The position numbers and the translations under genes were made by a program. This document shows positions 32,743 through 41,236 of a DNA stretch of 64,000 bases, piece after piece (position 1 is the stretch's first letter; the number at the start of each line of letters is the position of its first letter). A model generated the notes under the pieces. It was not told where the DNA came from, did no database searches, and saw only the letters and a list, made by a program, of their open reading frames with translations. This DNA comes from Bacteroidales bacterium (GTDB lineage Bacteria > Bacteroidota > Bacteroidia > Bacteroidales > Bacteroidaceae): the NCBI GenBank assembly GCA_004556745.1, contig SFFY01000007.1:13664-77663 (forward strand), in the 5' to 3' direction.

Positions 32743-35700
32743 TTATTTCGCAATCTTGTGCGTACGCGTGCCGTTGGCATTGGTCACGGTGATGAGGTAT
32801 GCGCCGTGGGGCTGTGCGCCGAGGTTGAGCGAGAGGCTCTGCGTGCCGACGGCGGTGGAGGCATTGGCCACGCGCACGCCGCCAAGGTTGTAGGCAGCCA
32901 CGGAGGTGCCGGCTTCAATGTTGCCCGTCAGAGTGACGATACCGCCGCTGTGGCGCATGGCGTAGTCGGCAGGCGAAGCGGTGAGGGGCGCGGCGGCGAT
33001 GCCGGTGTCGGTTGTGTCGAATGGCGTGAAGCGCAGCTTATAAGTATATGTGCCGGACGAGGGGCAGAAGTATTGCGTGAGCGTGCCCGTGTTCTGACCG
33101 CAGCTGCCGTTGCCCAAGCCCTTCTGCATATAGTCGAAGTGCGCATAAACGTCCTTCGCTGTGAGCGAAGCGTCCCAGCGGTGGCGGGCCTTGGAAAGTG
33201 TCTCGTCGTCGTAGTGCAGCAACTGGAAAGCCACCTGGCCGTCGGCTTTCTCCACCTTAATGCCGAGCGAGTTGTCGGCATTCGTCAGCACGAGTTCGCG
33301 CAGGTCGAGGTGGTTGCCGCAGGTTTGCGGGCGGGGATAAGCCTCAAACATGTCCGTAACGGTGGTGGTGTAGCGGCCGAGATAAGAAGCCGTTTGGCGG
33401 TCGATGTAGTTCTCCCACGGGCCGCGTGCATAGTAACTCACGTTCTCGAAAGCGGCGGGGAAGCGCATCAGCATACCGATGCGGCGCAGGTCGCTGGTCT
33501 GCGGCGTGTAAGAAGCCGTGAGTTCCATAACGCCGTTGGCATATACGTCGTAAACGAAGTTGTAGGAGCAGAGCGTGCCGGAGGCATCTACCGTGAACTG
33601 CGCCGACTTGCCGTCGGCTGCTACGGTGTAGCTCATGGTGCGGCTGCTTGCATCGATGCCGTTGGCGGCGGAAGCGGTGTTGCCGGAAGCCTCATCGTTT
33701 TCCACCCAACGGAAGTTGGCGTATTCGGGACCGGCAGTCATGACAGACTGATTGTTGTAAGTCCAAGCGGAAAGCAGGCCGGTCTTGCTGAAAATAAACT
33801 TGGCCTTGTCGGAAGTAAGCACCACGCGGTTGGCGTTGGACGTGTCGGTGGTAAACGCCGTGGCACTGCCCGTTTCGACGGCGGGCAGTGAAGCAGACGC
33901 TTCCTGCAAGGAATATTGATGCGAGGCGATGGCGTAGCCTGCCTCTGCCCAAGTGGCATCTTCTTTAAGGCGCACTTCGAGATTGAGGAGACATTCTTCA
34001 TCGGCGGCAGGCTGATAGGTGTAAGGTATATCTACGAGCAGAGTGTTGCCGGCTTTGAGCGCGGGCATGTTGAACGTACCTTCTTCCACCTGATGGCCAT
34101 TGGCGAGCACGGCGTAGTGCATCTCGTAGAGGTTGAGGTTGGTGAAATGGTACATGTTCTTGATGCTTGCCTTCTTGTTGGAAGGATAGAAATCGCCGAA
34201 GCGCACGCCTTGGTACACTTTCTTGACCTCTGCGAGTTTGGGCGACCAGGCGCGGTCGGCGTTCACGAGACCATTGTTCACGAAGTTGCCCTGTGCGGGG
34301 CCGGGGAAGTCGTAGCCGGACTGGTAGCGCGGGAAACCGTTAGTGGTGAGGTTGCCGTCTTTAATATCATCGGAACGATATACAGACTGGTCTACCAAGT
34401 CCCAGATGCAGCCGCCCATACCGTAGGTGCTGCCCTCGATGATGTCCCAGTATTCTTTGAGGTTGCCCACGGCGTTGCCCATAGCATGGGCATACTCGCA
34501 CATGAAATAGGGCTGCTTGCGCCAGTTGTTGTTGGCCTGCGAAGTGGCGCGGCTGACGTTGGGATACATCACGCTCCACATATCCGAGTAGTCGGCGTTG
34601 CCACGCGTTGCGCCTTCGTAGTGCACAGGGCGGCTGTCCAGCGCGTGGGCGCGGTCGTAGCAGGCTTTCAGGTTGCTGCCGACGCCCGACTCGTTGCCGA
34701 GCGACCAGAAGCAGACGGAGGGGTGGTTGCGGTCGCGCAACACCATGCGCTCCACGCGGTCCACGTAGGCTGCTTTCCAAGAGGCATCGTTGGAAAGGCC
34801 GAGATTGTCTTCCCAGTTCTTGTGGCATTCGAGGTCGGCCTCGTCCATGCAATACAGGCCGTAGTAGTCGAACATGGCGTACATCTTTGCCTGGCGCGGG
34901 TAGTGGCTGGTGCGCACAGTGTTCATATTGGACTGCTTCATCAGGATAACGTCCTTGAGCATCGTGGGCACGTCTACGGCGCGGCCGTGCACGGGGTGCG
35001 TGTCTTGGAGGTTCGCGCCGCGGAAGAACACGCGCTGGCCGTTGATGGTCATCTTGTTATTCTTAATCTCCACGGTGCGGAAGCCGTATTTTGTGGCAAA
35101 TGCCATTTCTTCCTTGCCGTCGGCGGTGAGCTGCGCCACTTCTACGGTGTAGAGGTTGGGCGTTTCGGCCGTCCAGGGCAGGAGGTTGGAGAGCGTGAAG
35201 GAGAAGTTCTGCGCGAGCGTCTTGTCGGCGGCGGCGAGGGCAAAGTCCTTAGTCTCCGTGGCCACCGTTTCGCCAGAGGGCGAGAGCAGGCTCACCTTGA
35301 CTTTCTTGGCGGCGGTGAGGCCGTCGCGGTTGTCCATTTCAACGTTCACGTTCATCGTGCCGCCATTGTAGGTGGTGTTGAGCGCGGCGGTGATGTAGTG
35401 GTCGCGCACAAAGGCCTTGGGCGTGGCGTAGAGATAAACGTCGCGGTGAATGCCGCTCATGTGGAACATGTCCTGCCCTTCGATATACGAGCCGTCGCTC
35501 CAGCGGAACACCTGCACGCAGACATTGTTCTCGCCCGTGCGGGCTGCGGCGGTGACGTCAAACTCGGCATCGTTGTTGCTGCCTTGCGTATAGCCCACGT
35601 ATTTGCCGTTCATCCAAACGAAGGCTGCGCCGTAAATGCCGTCGAAATGCAGGAAGAGGCGCTTGCCGTCCCAGCCGGCGGGCAGTTCGAAGTTGCGGCG

Positions 35701-37068
35701 GTAAGAACCTACGGAGTTGTTCAGCCCCGGTTTCATCTGAATGTAGGGCGGGTTGTCGGCAAAGGCATATTCTACATTTATATATAAAGGTTCGCCGTAG
35801 CCTTTCATTTCAAGGCATGAGGGTACGGTGATGGTGTCCCACGCCGATACGTCTACATTGTCGCCCCAAAAGTCTTCTTCGCCGGGACGCTGCGCGGGCG
35901 AGGTGACATAATTGAGTTTCCAAAGTCCGTTGAGCGAAAGCACTTCGGCCTTTTCGGGCGTGAGCCAAGGCTTCTCGTAATTGGCATCGCCGCGCATGTT
36001 GTCGGTAGAGGCGTAAGGAATGAAGGTGGCGTGCGCCGGCTCTTTATTTTCCTCAAAAAAGGCTTCGTTCTCCCAAGGATTAGGTTCGGGATCTTCGGGC
36101 GTGCCCACGCCGCGCAGGGTAAAGGCGGCCGTAGTGGCATTAGCGTCCTGCGTCAGCCCGGTGTTGCCGTTGGCGAGGGCAGTAATGTAATAAGAGGTCG
36201 TGCCTTTGGTGTATTTGAAACGGTAACTGCCGTCCCCGGTTGCCTCGATTTGCGCCAGCTGATTGTAGCTGTAAGAAGTGGCAATCGTCCACTGCAAAGG
36301 ATAGCGCTGGTTGTCGAGGGCAACGTCGATGGCAGAGTTATAAGTCTTGTTGTAAAGGATATAGTAAGCGGGATAACTGCTCAGTTGCTCGAGTTGCCAC
36401 ACCTGCGCATAGTCGCCCTCTGCGTAGTCGTCGGCATAGATGCGGGCGTTGTTGCTGCCGTCGCCCCGGTTGGTGAGCACCTTGTCCGTAGACGTGTTGG
36501 CAATGACGTAGTTCATGCCTGCCACGGGGTGGTTGATGCTGTGCGTGCGGCCGGTGTCGGAAAACTTGAACTTGGCAGCGGCAGCCGTGAGGTCGCCCTG
36601 CATCTTTATCGCGCCGCTGCTCTGCACCGTGGCGGCTTTCGAGCCGTCGGCAGCGAGCAAGCGGTACGTATCGGCTTCGCCGTCGACTGCCTCAACGAGG
36701 AACTTCTGATTGGCATTCTTCAAATCCATTGTCCAGTGCAGGAGTTGGGAGGAAGAGTCTAATGCCTGGTCGATGGCCAGTTCGGTCTCGGGATTGTAAA
36801 TCACATAGACGTTCTTGGCACCTGCGGCGAGCAGCACCCAGTCCTGCGCCGTAGCGGTTGGCGAGTTGGCGTCCATTGTGAGGTTGTCGCCTTTCGTGTA
36901 GCTGCCGCCCGTGGAAAGGGCTTGCCCCGACGAGGCAGAAAGGATGCGGTAGACGCTGCCCGATACGGGCGCGGTTTCTGCCGTTGCGGTCAGCGTAAGG
37001 CAGTTTGCAACGAGCAGTGCCAGCATGGGGCGCAGCAGCGAAGCAAAGAGAGATTTAAGGTTTTTCAT
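32743..37068 (-). CDS. GH2 beta-galactosidase with N-terminal lectin-like domains and T9SS tail
   Basis: A 1441-residue secreted enzyme. The signal peptide is at about 1-30. Residues about 36-325 hold two ricin-like beta-trefoil repeats (YRILSASSGQALSTGG; YVIANTSTDKVLTNRGDG) that probably bind sugar. The GH2 body starts at about residue 340: SYRRNFELPAGWDG, the acid/base Glu793 in WSLGNESGVGSN and the nucleophile Glu858 in MCEYAHAMGN, then the small-chain domain (ENVSYYARGPWENYIDRQTA). The C-terminal 60 residues (VAAYNLGGVRVANAS, GAYLITVTNANGTRTHKIAK) look like a T9SS sorting domain. Unlike the first GH2 enzyme, its binding domains are N-terminal. Repeat F fills its upstream region. Confidence 0.92.
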   Translation of the reverse strand: MKNLKSLFASLLRPMLALLVANCLTLTATAETAPVSGSVYRILSASSGQALSTGGSYTKGDNLTMDANSPTATAQDWVLLAAGAKNVYVIYNPETELAIDQALDSSSQLLHWTMDLKNANQKFLVEAVDGEADTYRLLAADGSKAATVQSSGAIKMQGDLTAAAAKFKFSDTGRTHSINHPVAGMNYVIANTSTDKVLTNRGDGSNNARIYADDYAEGDYAQVWQLEQLSSYPAYYILYNKTYNSAIDVALDNQRYPLQWTIATSYSYNQLAQIEATGDGSYRFKYTKGTTSYYITALANGNTGLTQDANATTAAFTLRGVGTPEDPEPNPWENEAFFEENKEPAHATFIPYASTDNMRGDANYEKPWLTPEKAEVLSLNGLWKLNYVTSPAQRPGEEDFWGDNVDVSAWDTITVPSCLEMKGYGEPLYINVEYAFADNPPYIQMKPGLNNSVGSYRRNFELPAGWDGKRLFLHFDGIYGAAFVWMNGKYVGYTQGSNNDAEFDVTAAARTGENNVCVQVFRWSDGSYIEGQDMFHMSGIHRDVYLYATPKAFVRDHYITAALNTTYNGGTMNVNVEMDNRDGLTAAKKVKVSLLSPSGETVATETKDFALAAADKTLAQNFSFTLSNLLPWTAETPNLYTVEVAQLTADGKEEMAFATKYGFRTVEIKNNKMTINGQRVFFRGANLQDTHPVHGRAVDVPTMLKDVILMKQSNMNTVRTSHYPRQAKMYAMFDYYGLYCMDEADLECHKNWEDNLGLSNDASWKAAYVDRVERMVLRDRNHPSVCFWSLGNESGVGSNLKACYDRAHALDSRPVHYEGATRGNADYSDMWSVMYPNVSRATSQANNNWRKQPYFMCEYAHAMGNAVGNLKEYWDIIEGSTYGMGGCIWDLVDQSVYRSDDIKDGNLTTNGFPRYQSGYDFPGPAQGNFVNNGLVNADRAWSPKLAEVKKVYQGVRFGDFYPSNKKASIKNMYHFTNLNLYEMHYAVLANGHQVEEGTFNMPALKAGNTLLVDIPYTYQPAADEECLLNLEVRLKEDATWAEAGYAIASHQYSLQEASASLPAVETGSATAFTTDTSNANRVVLTSDKAKFIFSKTGLLSAWTYNNQSVMTAGPEYANFRWVENDEASGNTASAANGIDASSRTMSYTVAADGKSAQFTVDASGTLCSYNFVYDVYANGVMELTASYTPQTSDLRRIGMLMRFPAAFENVSYYARGPWENYIDRQTASYLGRYTTTVTDMFEAYPRPQTCGNHLDLRELVLTNADNSLGIKVEKADGQVAFQLLHYDDETLSKARHRWDASLTAKDVYAHFDYMQKGLGNGSCGQNTGTLTQYFCPSSGTYTYKLRFTPFDTTDTGIAAAPLTASPADYAMRHSGGIVTLTGNIEAGTSVAAYNLGGVRVANASTAVGTQSLSLNLGAQPHGAYLITVTNANGTRTHKIAK

Positions 37069-37092
37069 GGAGAGATATTTTTTTGATTTTTG

Positions 37093-37176
37093 AGTAAACG
37101 AGTTGATAAGTAAACGAGTTGATAAGTAAACGAGTTGATAAGTAAACGAGTAGACGAGTAAACAAGTAGACGAGTT
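37093..37176. repeat. Longest 8-bp-period repeat (repeat F)
   Basis: Ten octamers in a row: AGTAAACG alternates with AGTTGATA three times, followed by AGTAAACG, AGTAGACG, AGTAAACA and AGTAGACG. It lies between the PD40 gene and the GH2 gene. Confidence 0.85.
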
Positions 37177-37198
37177 ATGGCAGAGACCGCCTCAATAT

Positions 37199-38722
37199 TT
37201 AATTAGACTTCTTATAACTTACTTTTTGAGCGGCATCGTCGTCGTAAATCGCCTTTTTGAGTTCTTCGGGCGTTACGGGCACGGCGGTTTTGGTAAGTTC
37301 GGGCACGTTGTAACTCTTTTCTAGCAGAATGTTGTGCTCCGGGTCTTCCTGCGGCAGGAGGAACGCCTTATGGGCTTGGCCGTCCTTGTCGAAGTAGGCG
37401 ATAAAGACGCGCGAATAGTTATTGTCCTCGCGGCGCGAAGCGACTACAATCCAGCGGCCGTTGCTGCTCCAGGTGTGGTAGCTGTCGGCATACTCGCTAT
37501 TGGCAGGCGTGAGCGGGCGCACCTCGCCCGTCTGCAAATCCTTGACGTAAAGGTCGGCATTCTTGTGCCAAATATGGAACTGCCCGTAGTCGGCCATTGT
37601 GAAGAGCACGTAGCGGCCGTCGGGGCTGACGCGCGGCACGGCGATGCTCGTGCCGAGGCTGTCGGCATCGACGAGGGTGCGGGGCGCGGAGAAACGGCGC
37701 GTCTGTTCGTCGAAGTCGATGATGCGCAGGCTGTAGTGCAGGCTGTCGTAGATGTCGCTCACGCGGTCGCGCCGCACAGAGTCGGGCATGCCGGCAAACT
37801 GCGGCACGCGGGCGGAGCAATACACCACGCTCTTGCCGTCGGGCGTCCAGCAGGGGAAGGTTTCAAGCTCGCTGTCTGTTTTGAGGATATTGGTCAGCGT
37901 GTTCTTGTCGGCATCGAAGAACACGAGGTCCGAGCCGTAGTCGACCACTTCAATCTTCTGGCGGTTCACCATGTGGAACGTCTGCCCCGTCTGATTGGAA
38001 GAGAAGACCACCCAGTTGCGCTTGGGATGCCACGTGGGGTAGACAGTGGAAGAAAGGATAGAGTCGCATTTCATATTTACCTTTCTCACCTTGCCGTTCT
38101 CCACAAACACCGTGCCGCCGTGCTGGGCACGCACATGGAAGAGCATGTGCTGCGTATCATAAGCCTGATAATTGTGGCAGTTCACGCAGTGGTTGTTATC
38201 GCGGTCGTAGGAACGGTTGTTTTCATAAATCACGCTTTCCGAAAAATTCTCAAGATTGCGCTGGTACAGGCCGAGTTGGCGATAGAGTTCGTAACTCGGC
38301 TCGATAAGGCGATAGGAAAGATAAGGGTCTATCGGTTCTTCTGCCACGCCGATGCTGTATTTGGGAAATTGCACCCAGTCGCCGCCGCGCTTGGCATAGA
38401 CCGTCACGGCGAGTTCCTTGCCCTTGGCTTCGGTGAGCAACTGTCGCCATTCCGTAGAGTCGAACGCCAGTTTGCCGTCGGCGGCTGCGCCGGCGGTAAC
38501 GGTGCGCTTGCCGTCAGTAACGGCGGCCACATATTCGCCGCCCTCCGACTTTACCATAAAGTTGAGCGGCGCAATGTTGGGCGGCACAACGATGTCGCGG
38601 TAATCGGGATAGATGTCGGCGATTTCATTTACGGGCGTGCTTTCGGCCGGTATTTCTGCCTGGCGGGCGCAAGCCGCGAACAGGCAGGCGGCAAGCACGA
38701 GGAGGAATATATTGTTTTTCAT
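37199..38722 (-). CDS. PD40/TolB-like lipoprotein with a CxxCH site
   Basis: A 507-residue lipoprotein: the signal LLVLAACLFAACA gives an acylated Cys near residue 18. Residues about 160-190 contain NNHCVNCHNYQAY, a single c-type haem attachment motif. The C-terminal two thirds are TolB/PD40-like beta-propeller repeats (YPTWHPKRNWVVFSS; FPCWTPDGKSVVYCS; VPRVSPDGRYVLFTMADYGQ; YHTWSSNGRWIVVASRRED). The role is unknown. It lies directly downstream of the DUF6057 gene on the same strand (73-bp gap), a pairing I believe is recurrent in Bacteroidales. Haem binding is inferred from the motif only. Confidence 0.8.
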   Translation of the reverse strand: MKNNIFLLVLAACLFAACARQAEIPAESTPVNEIADIYPDYRDIVVPPNIAPLNFMVKSEGGEYVAAVTDGKRTVTAGAAADGKLAFDSTEWRQLLTEAKGKELAVTVYAKRGGDWVQFPKYSIGVAEEPIDPYLSYRLIEPSYELYRQLGLYQRNLENFSESVIYENNRSYDRDNNHCVNCHNYQAYDTQHMLFHVRAQHGGTVFVENGKVRKVNMKCDSILSSTVYPTWHPKRNWVVFSSNQTGQTFHMVNRQKIEVVDYGSDLVFFDADKNTLTNILKTDSELETFPCWTPDGKSVVYCSARVPQFAGMPDSVRRDRVSDIYDSLHYSLRIIDFDEQTRRFSAPRTLVDADSLGTSIAVPRVSPDGRYVLFTMADYGQFHIWHKNADLYVKDLQTGEVRPLTPANSEYADSYHTWSSNGRWIVVASRREDNNYSRVFIAYFDKDGQAHKAFLLPQEDPEHNILLEKSYNVPELTKTAVPVTPEELKKAIYDDDAAQKVSYKKSN

Positions 38723-38742
38723 AAGTCTTTTAATTGAGTTGA

Positions 38743-38774
38743 AGAGTAGGGGCGTTTTGCAAAACGTCCGTCAA
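38743..38774. repeat. Short copy of repeat A
   Basis: GAGTAGGGGCGTTTTGCAAA continues ACGTCCG, with one change from the other copies, and runs into a few repeat F octamers (to about 38790). Confidence 0.65.
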
Positions 38775-38795
38775 TTAAACGAGTAGACGATTATA

Positions 38796-40367
38796 TCAGT
38801 TCACCCCTGCCTTGTGGTTGCTCTCGGTGGCGGGGCGCACTTGGTCGGGTTCGTTGTTTTCACAATAATAATAATACATATAGCTGCCGAGCCAATTCTT
38901 CTTCAGGTTCTTGCGCAGTTCGTAGCGGTCCTTGACGTACGGCTTGGCTTCTACCAAGAACGACCTTACTTCGTTTTGAACATAAGGCGGTATCTTGAAC
39001 ATGTTTGCGATATTCTGGTCTTTGAGCGACATGATGGCCAGGGCCTGCATCACGCTTTTGGTCATGCCGAAGCCCTTTTGCGCGAGGATTTGCGCCCGGA
39101 GCAGGAAGGCTTGCAGGTCTTTGGAGTAAAGGCAAGCGGCGGCCGACGTGACAAGCGTGGCATCGGAGCCTTCCATCAGTCCCACGTTGTAGCCGAGGAA
39201 AGCCGGCATGCGGTAACTTTGTTCAAAGCGTTGCTCGCGCGGCAGCAAGGTGCGGATAGCGGCGAGTTCGGCATCTTCTTCCACGGCTTTCGGATTGTTG
39301 TTCAGTGCGGTGTATTTCTCCACAAACTCGCCTTCAAAGGGATTGTGGCTGATGATGTCAAGATATTTCTCCGCCAGGCGGTGCTCTTCGTTGAGTATGG
39401 CACACTGCACCATGCGCTTGAGGTAATAGAGGCGCGGCCCGTCCATAACCACGTGGTCCATATTGGTGCGGTAGCCGGCATTGACAAGGCCGGCGTAGAG
39501 ATTGGCATCGGGCACAAACATTGCATATTCCTCGCCGCCCTCGATGAGGTCGAGCCGGGCATCGGGATAATCGTAAACGATATCAAACACTCCCTCGAGC
39601 AACTGACCCGTCTGCACCAGCGCAATGACGTGGTAGGCAGCCGGCGTACGCGTGGGGCGCTTGGCGGCACGCACCTCCTCAATAATCTGTTCCCATTCTG
39701 CCCGCTGCGCCAGGTTTTGCACGCGCGCTGAAAGCATCACGTTGCTATTGTAAATATGGGCGCAGGCGATGAGCACTGCCACGCAAAGGGCAGGCATTGC
39801 CACACCGAAAGGTTTTGCCGTAGTATCTTTGGGGGAAGCATTACTGCCTTTCCGCAGCCGCGACACGGCCGCCGCCAGTGCAGCGAGGAGCAGCAGCCCG
39901 AGCGGTACGAGTACAAGGAGCGATGGTTCTGATTTATAATAGATATTGGTTCCGCGCCAGAGCATCCAGCCCACGACAGCCGCAGGCAGCACAAATCCCG
40001 CGCCGCCCTGCTTTGCCGGCAATCGCAGGGCGCGGTCAATGAGCCATGCCGTGAGGGTGAATATTGTGGCAAGCAGCAACGCACCCGTCCAGGCATTCTT
40101 GCACGCCAGGAGTACGAAACGCCCCGCCCAATACAGGTAGCCGCCACTCTGATCGAGCACATACTTCATCAACGAAGCGTCGAAACTGAAAAAACTCTCC
40201 TGCTCGGCGCGCACGAGCACGTCGCCGTAAGTGAAGCCGAAGAAACCAAAGAAGAGCAAAAAGCCGATGGCGTAGGCGGTGCGTGCCGCAACCTTTGCCG
40301 ACATCTTGCCGCCGCTTTTCTGCGCCGCCGCTTTTTGCTGCGAAACAGTCGTTTTATTCTTTTGCAT
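38796..40367 (-). CDS. DUF6057 family membrane protein
   Basis: A 523-residue inner-membrane protein. Membrane helices are visible at about residues 30-50 (YAIGFLLFFGFFGFTYG), 95-115, 125-140, 150-170 and 190-205. The C-terminal 310 residues are soluble and helical, with a tetratricopeptide-like look (MVQCAILNEEHRLAEKYLDI). The call DUF6057 is from memory of the family. Function unknown. It precedes the PD40/CxxCH lipoprotein on the same strand, so the two may form an envelope complex. A probable promoter is at 40425-40457. Confidence 0.75.
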   Translation of the reverse strand: MQKNKTTVSQQKAAAQKSGGKMSAKVAARTAYAIGFLLFFGFFGFTYGDVLVRAEQESFFSFDASLMKYVLDQSGGYLYWAGRFVLLACKNAWTGALLLATIFTLTAWLIDRALRLPAKQGGAGFVLPAAVVGWMLWRGTNIYYKSEPSLLVLVPLGLLLLAALAAAVSRLRKGSNASPKDTTAKPFGVAMPALCVAVLIACAHIYNSNVMLSARVQNLAQRAEWEQIIEEVRAAKRPTRTPAAYHVIALVQTGQLLEGVFDIVYDYPDARLDLIEGGEEYAMFVPDANLYAGLVNAGYRTNMDHVVMDGPRLYYLKRMVQCAILNEEHRLAEKYLDIISHNPFEGEFVEKYTALNNNPKAVEEDAELAAIRTLLPREQRFEQSYRMPAFLGYNVGLMEGSDATLVTSAAACLYSKDLQAFLLRAQILAQKGFGMTKSVMQALAIMSLKDQNIANMFKIPPYVQNEVRSFLVEAKPYVKDRYELRKNLKKNWLGSYMYYYYCENNEPDQVRPATESNHKAGVN

Positions 40368-40424
40368 TGCTTGATTTTAATTCAAAAACGCAGCCTTTCT
40401 TGTAAGGAAAGGGCATAATCGCTC

Positions 40425-40457
40425 CAAAATTACAACAAAAATGCTATTGCCGCCAAG
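40425..40457 (-). promoter_or_regulatory. Probable promoter of the DUF6057 gene
   Basis: On the minus strand TAATTTTG (40425-40432) lies 21 bp after a CTTG box (40454-40457). Confidence 0.5.
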
Positions 40458-40581
40458 ATTGTGTTTGAAGAAATGCAGCAATAGGCGAAAAGTAGGGGCT
40501 TTTGAAGAGATTTTTTACGCGTTGGTTGAATTACCATGTACAAGGAAACATTATGCGCACCTGCCCGACTTGGTTTATTTT

Positions 40582-40742
40582 GACGACAACAGGGACAACT
40601 TTTGACAACTTTCAGTTGTCTCGAACATGAGACTTTGCGTGGCAGGCGTATAAAATACGCCCCAGTTGTCTATGTTGTCGTCATAAAAAACAGGGACAAC
40701 CTTCGACAACCAACGTTGTCTCTTGTTGTTTAGGTTGTCGTC
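40582..40742. repeat. GTTGTC/GACAAC multi-hairpin element, copy 2 (repeat D)
   Basis: Reverse orientation relative to 13898. It keeps the same inner order: GACAAC pairs, the GGCGTATAAAATACGCC palindrome, and GTTGTCGTCAT. It lies in the 870-bp gap between the DUF6057 and leuS genes. A weak repeat A remnant (AGTAGGGGC) is at about 40490. The stretch 40745-40970 shows nothing recognisable. Confidence 0.8.
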
Positions 40743-40972
40743 AATATTCATTCTACTCATAAAACCAATGGAATAAAAAATAAGACTTAACTCAGCCAAC
40801 GGGTCTTTTTTAGTAAAACCAAGAAGCGCGTACAGACGTCCGCATCGAGCAACCAAGCAAAGCCGCACACTCCCGTGCATCGGCTTCTATGCCTCTGGAC
40901 TAATCTTTTGGATACCCCTTAATTTCAATCGTGACTGCTATATATTTGTCACCACGCGCTTTATTTTTACCT

Positions 40973-41057
40973 CCCCACAATTGCGGTGTGCCTTCCCCAC
41001 AATTGCGGTGCATCTTCCCCACAACTATGGTGTACCTTCACCGCAATTGTGGGGAGG
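40973..41057. repeat. 22-bp tandem repeat with inverted last copy (repeat H)
   Basis: Three direct units of 22 bp (40973, 40995, 41017), each starting CCCCACAA, are followed by an inverted unit CACCGCAATTGTGGGG (41039-41054) that pairs perfectly with the first. Confidence 0.8.
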
Positions 41058-41131
41058 CGACAGAAAGGCAGATAATAACGCCTCTCTGCCTTGAAAAAAC
41101 GATTTTCTGCCTTTCATTTTCCCGTTTTTTC

Positions 41132-41162
41132 TTTGCTTTTCACGCTCCATGCATTATCTTTG
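41132..41162 (+). promoter_or_regulatory. Promoter of leuS
   Basis: TTTG at 41132-41135, a 19-bp spacer, and TATCTTTG at 41155-41162: a full match to the Bacteroidetes consensus. The start codon is 74 bp downstream. Confidence 0.75.
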
Positions 41163-41236
41163 CTCCGAAAAACGAATTATATTATATGATAATAGCCGTT
41201 TTGAGACTTTGAAACGGCATTTTTTACTTTTGATTT

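Noticed and set aside
40973..41057. Tandem repeats considered as CRISPR
   Set aside because: The units are contiguous with no unique spacers, the last is inverted, and no cas genes are present.
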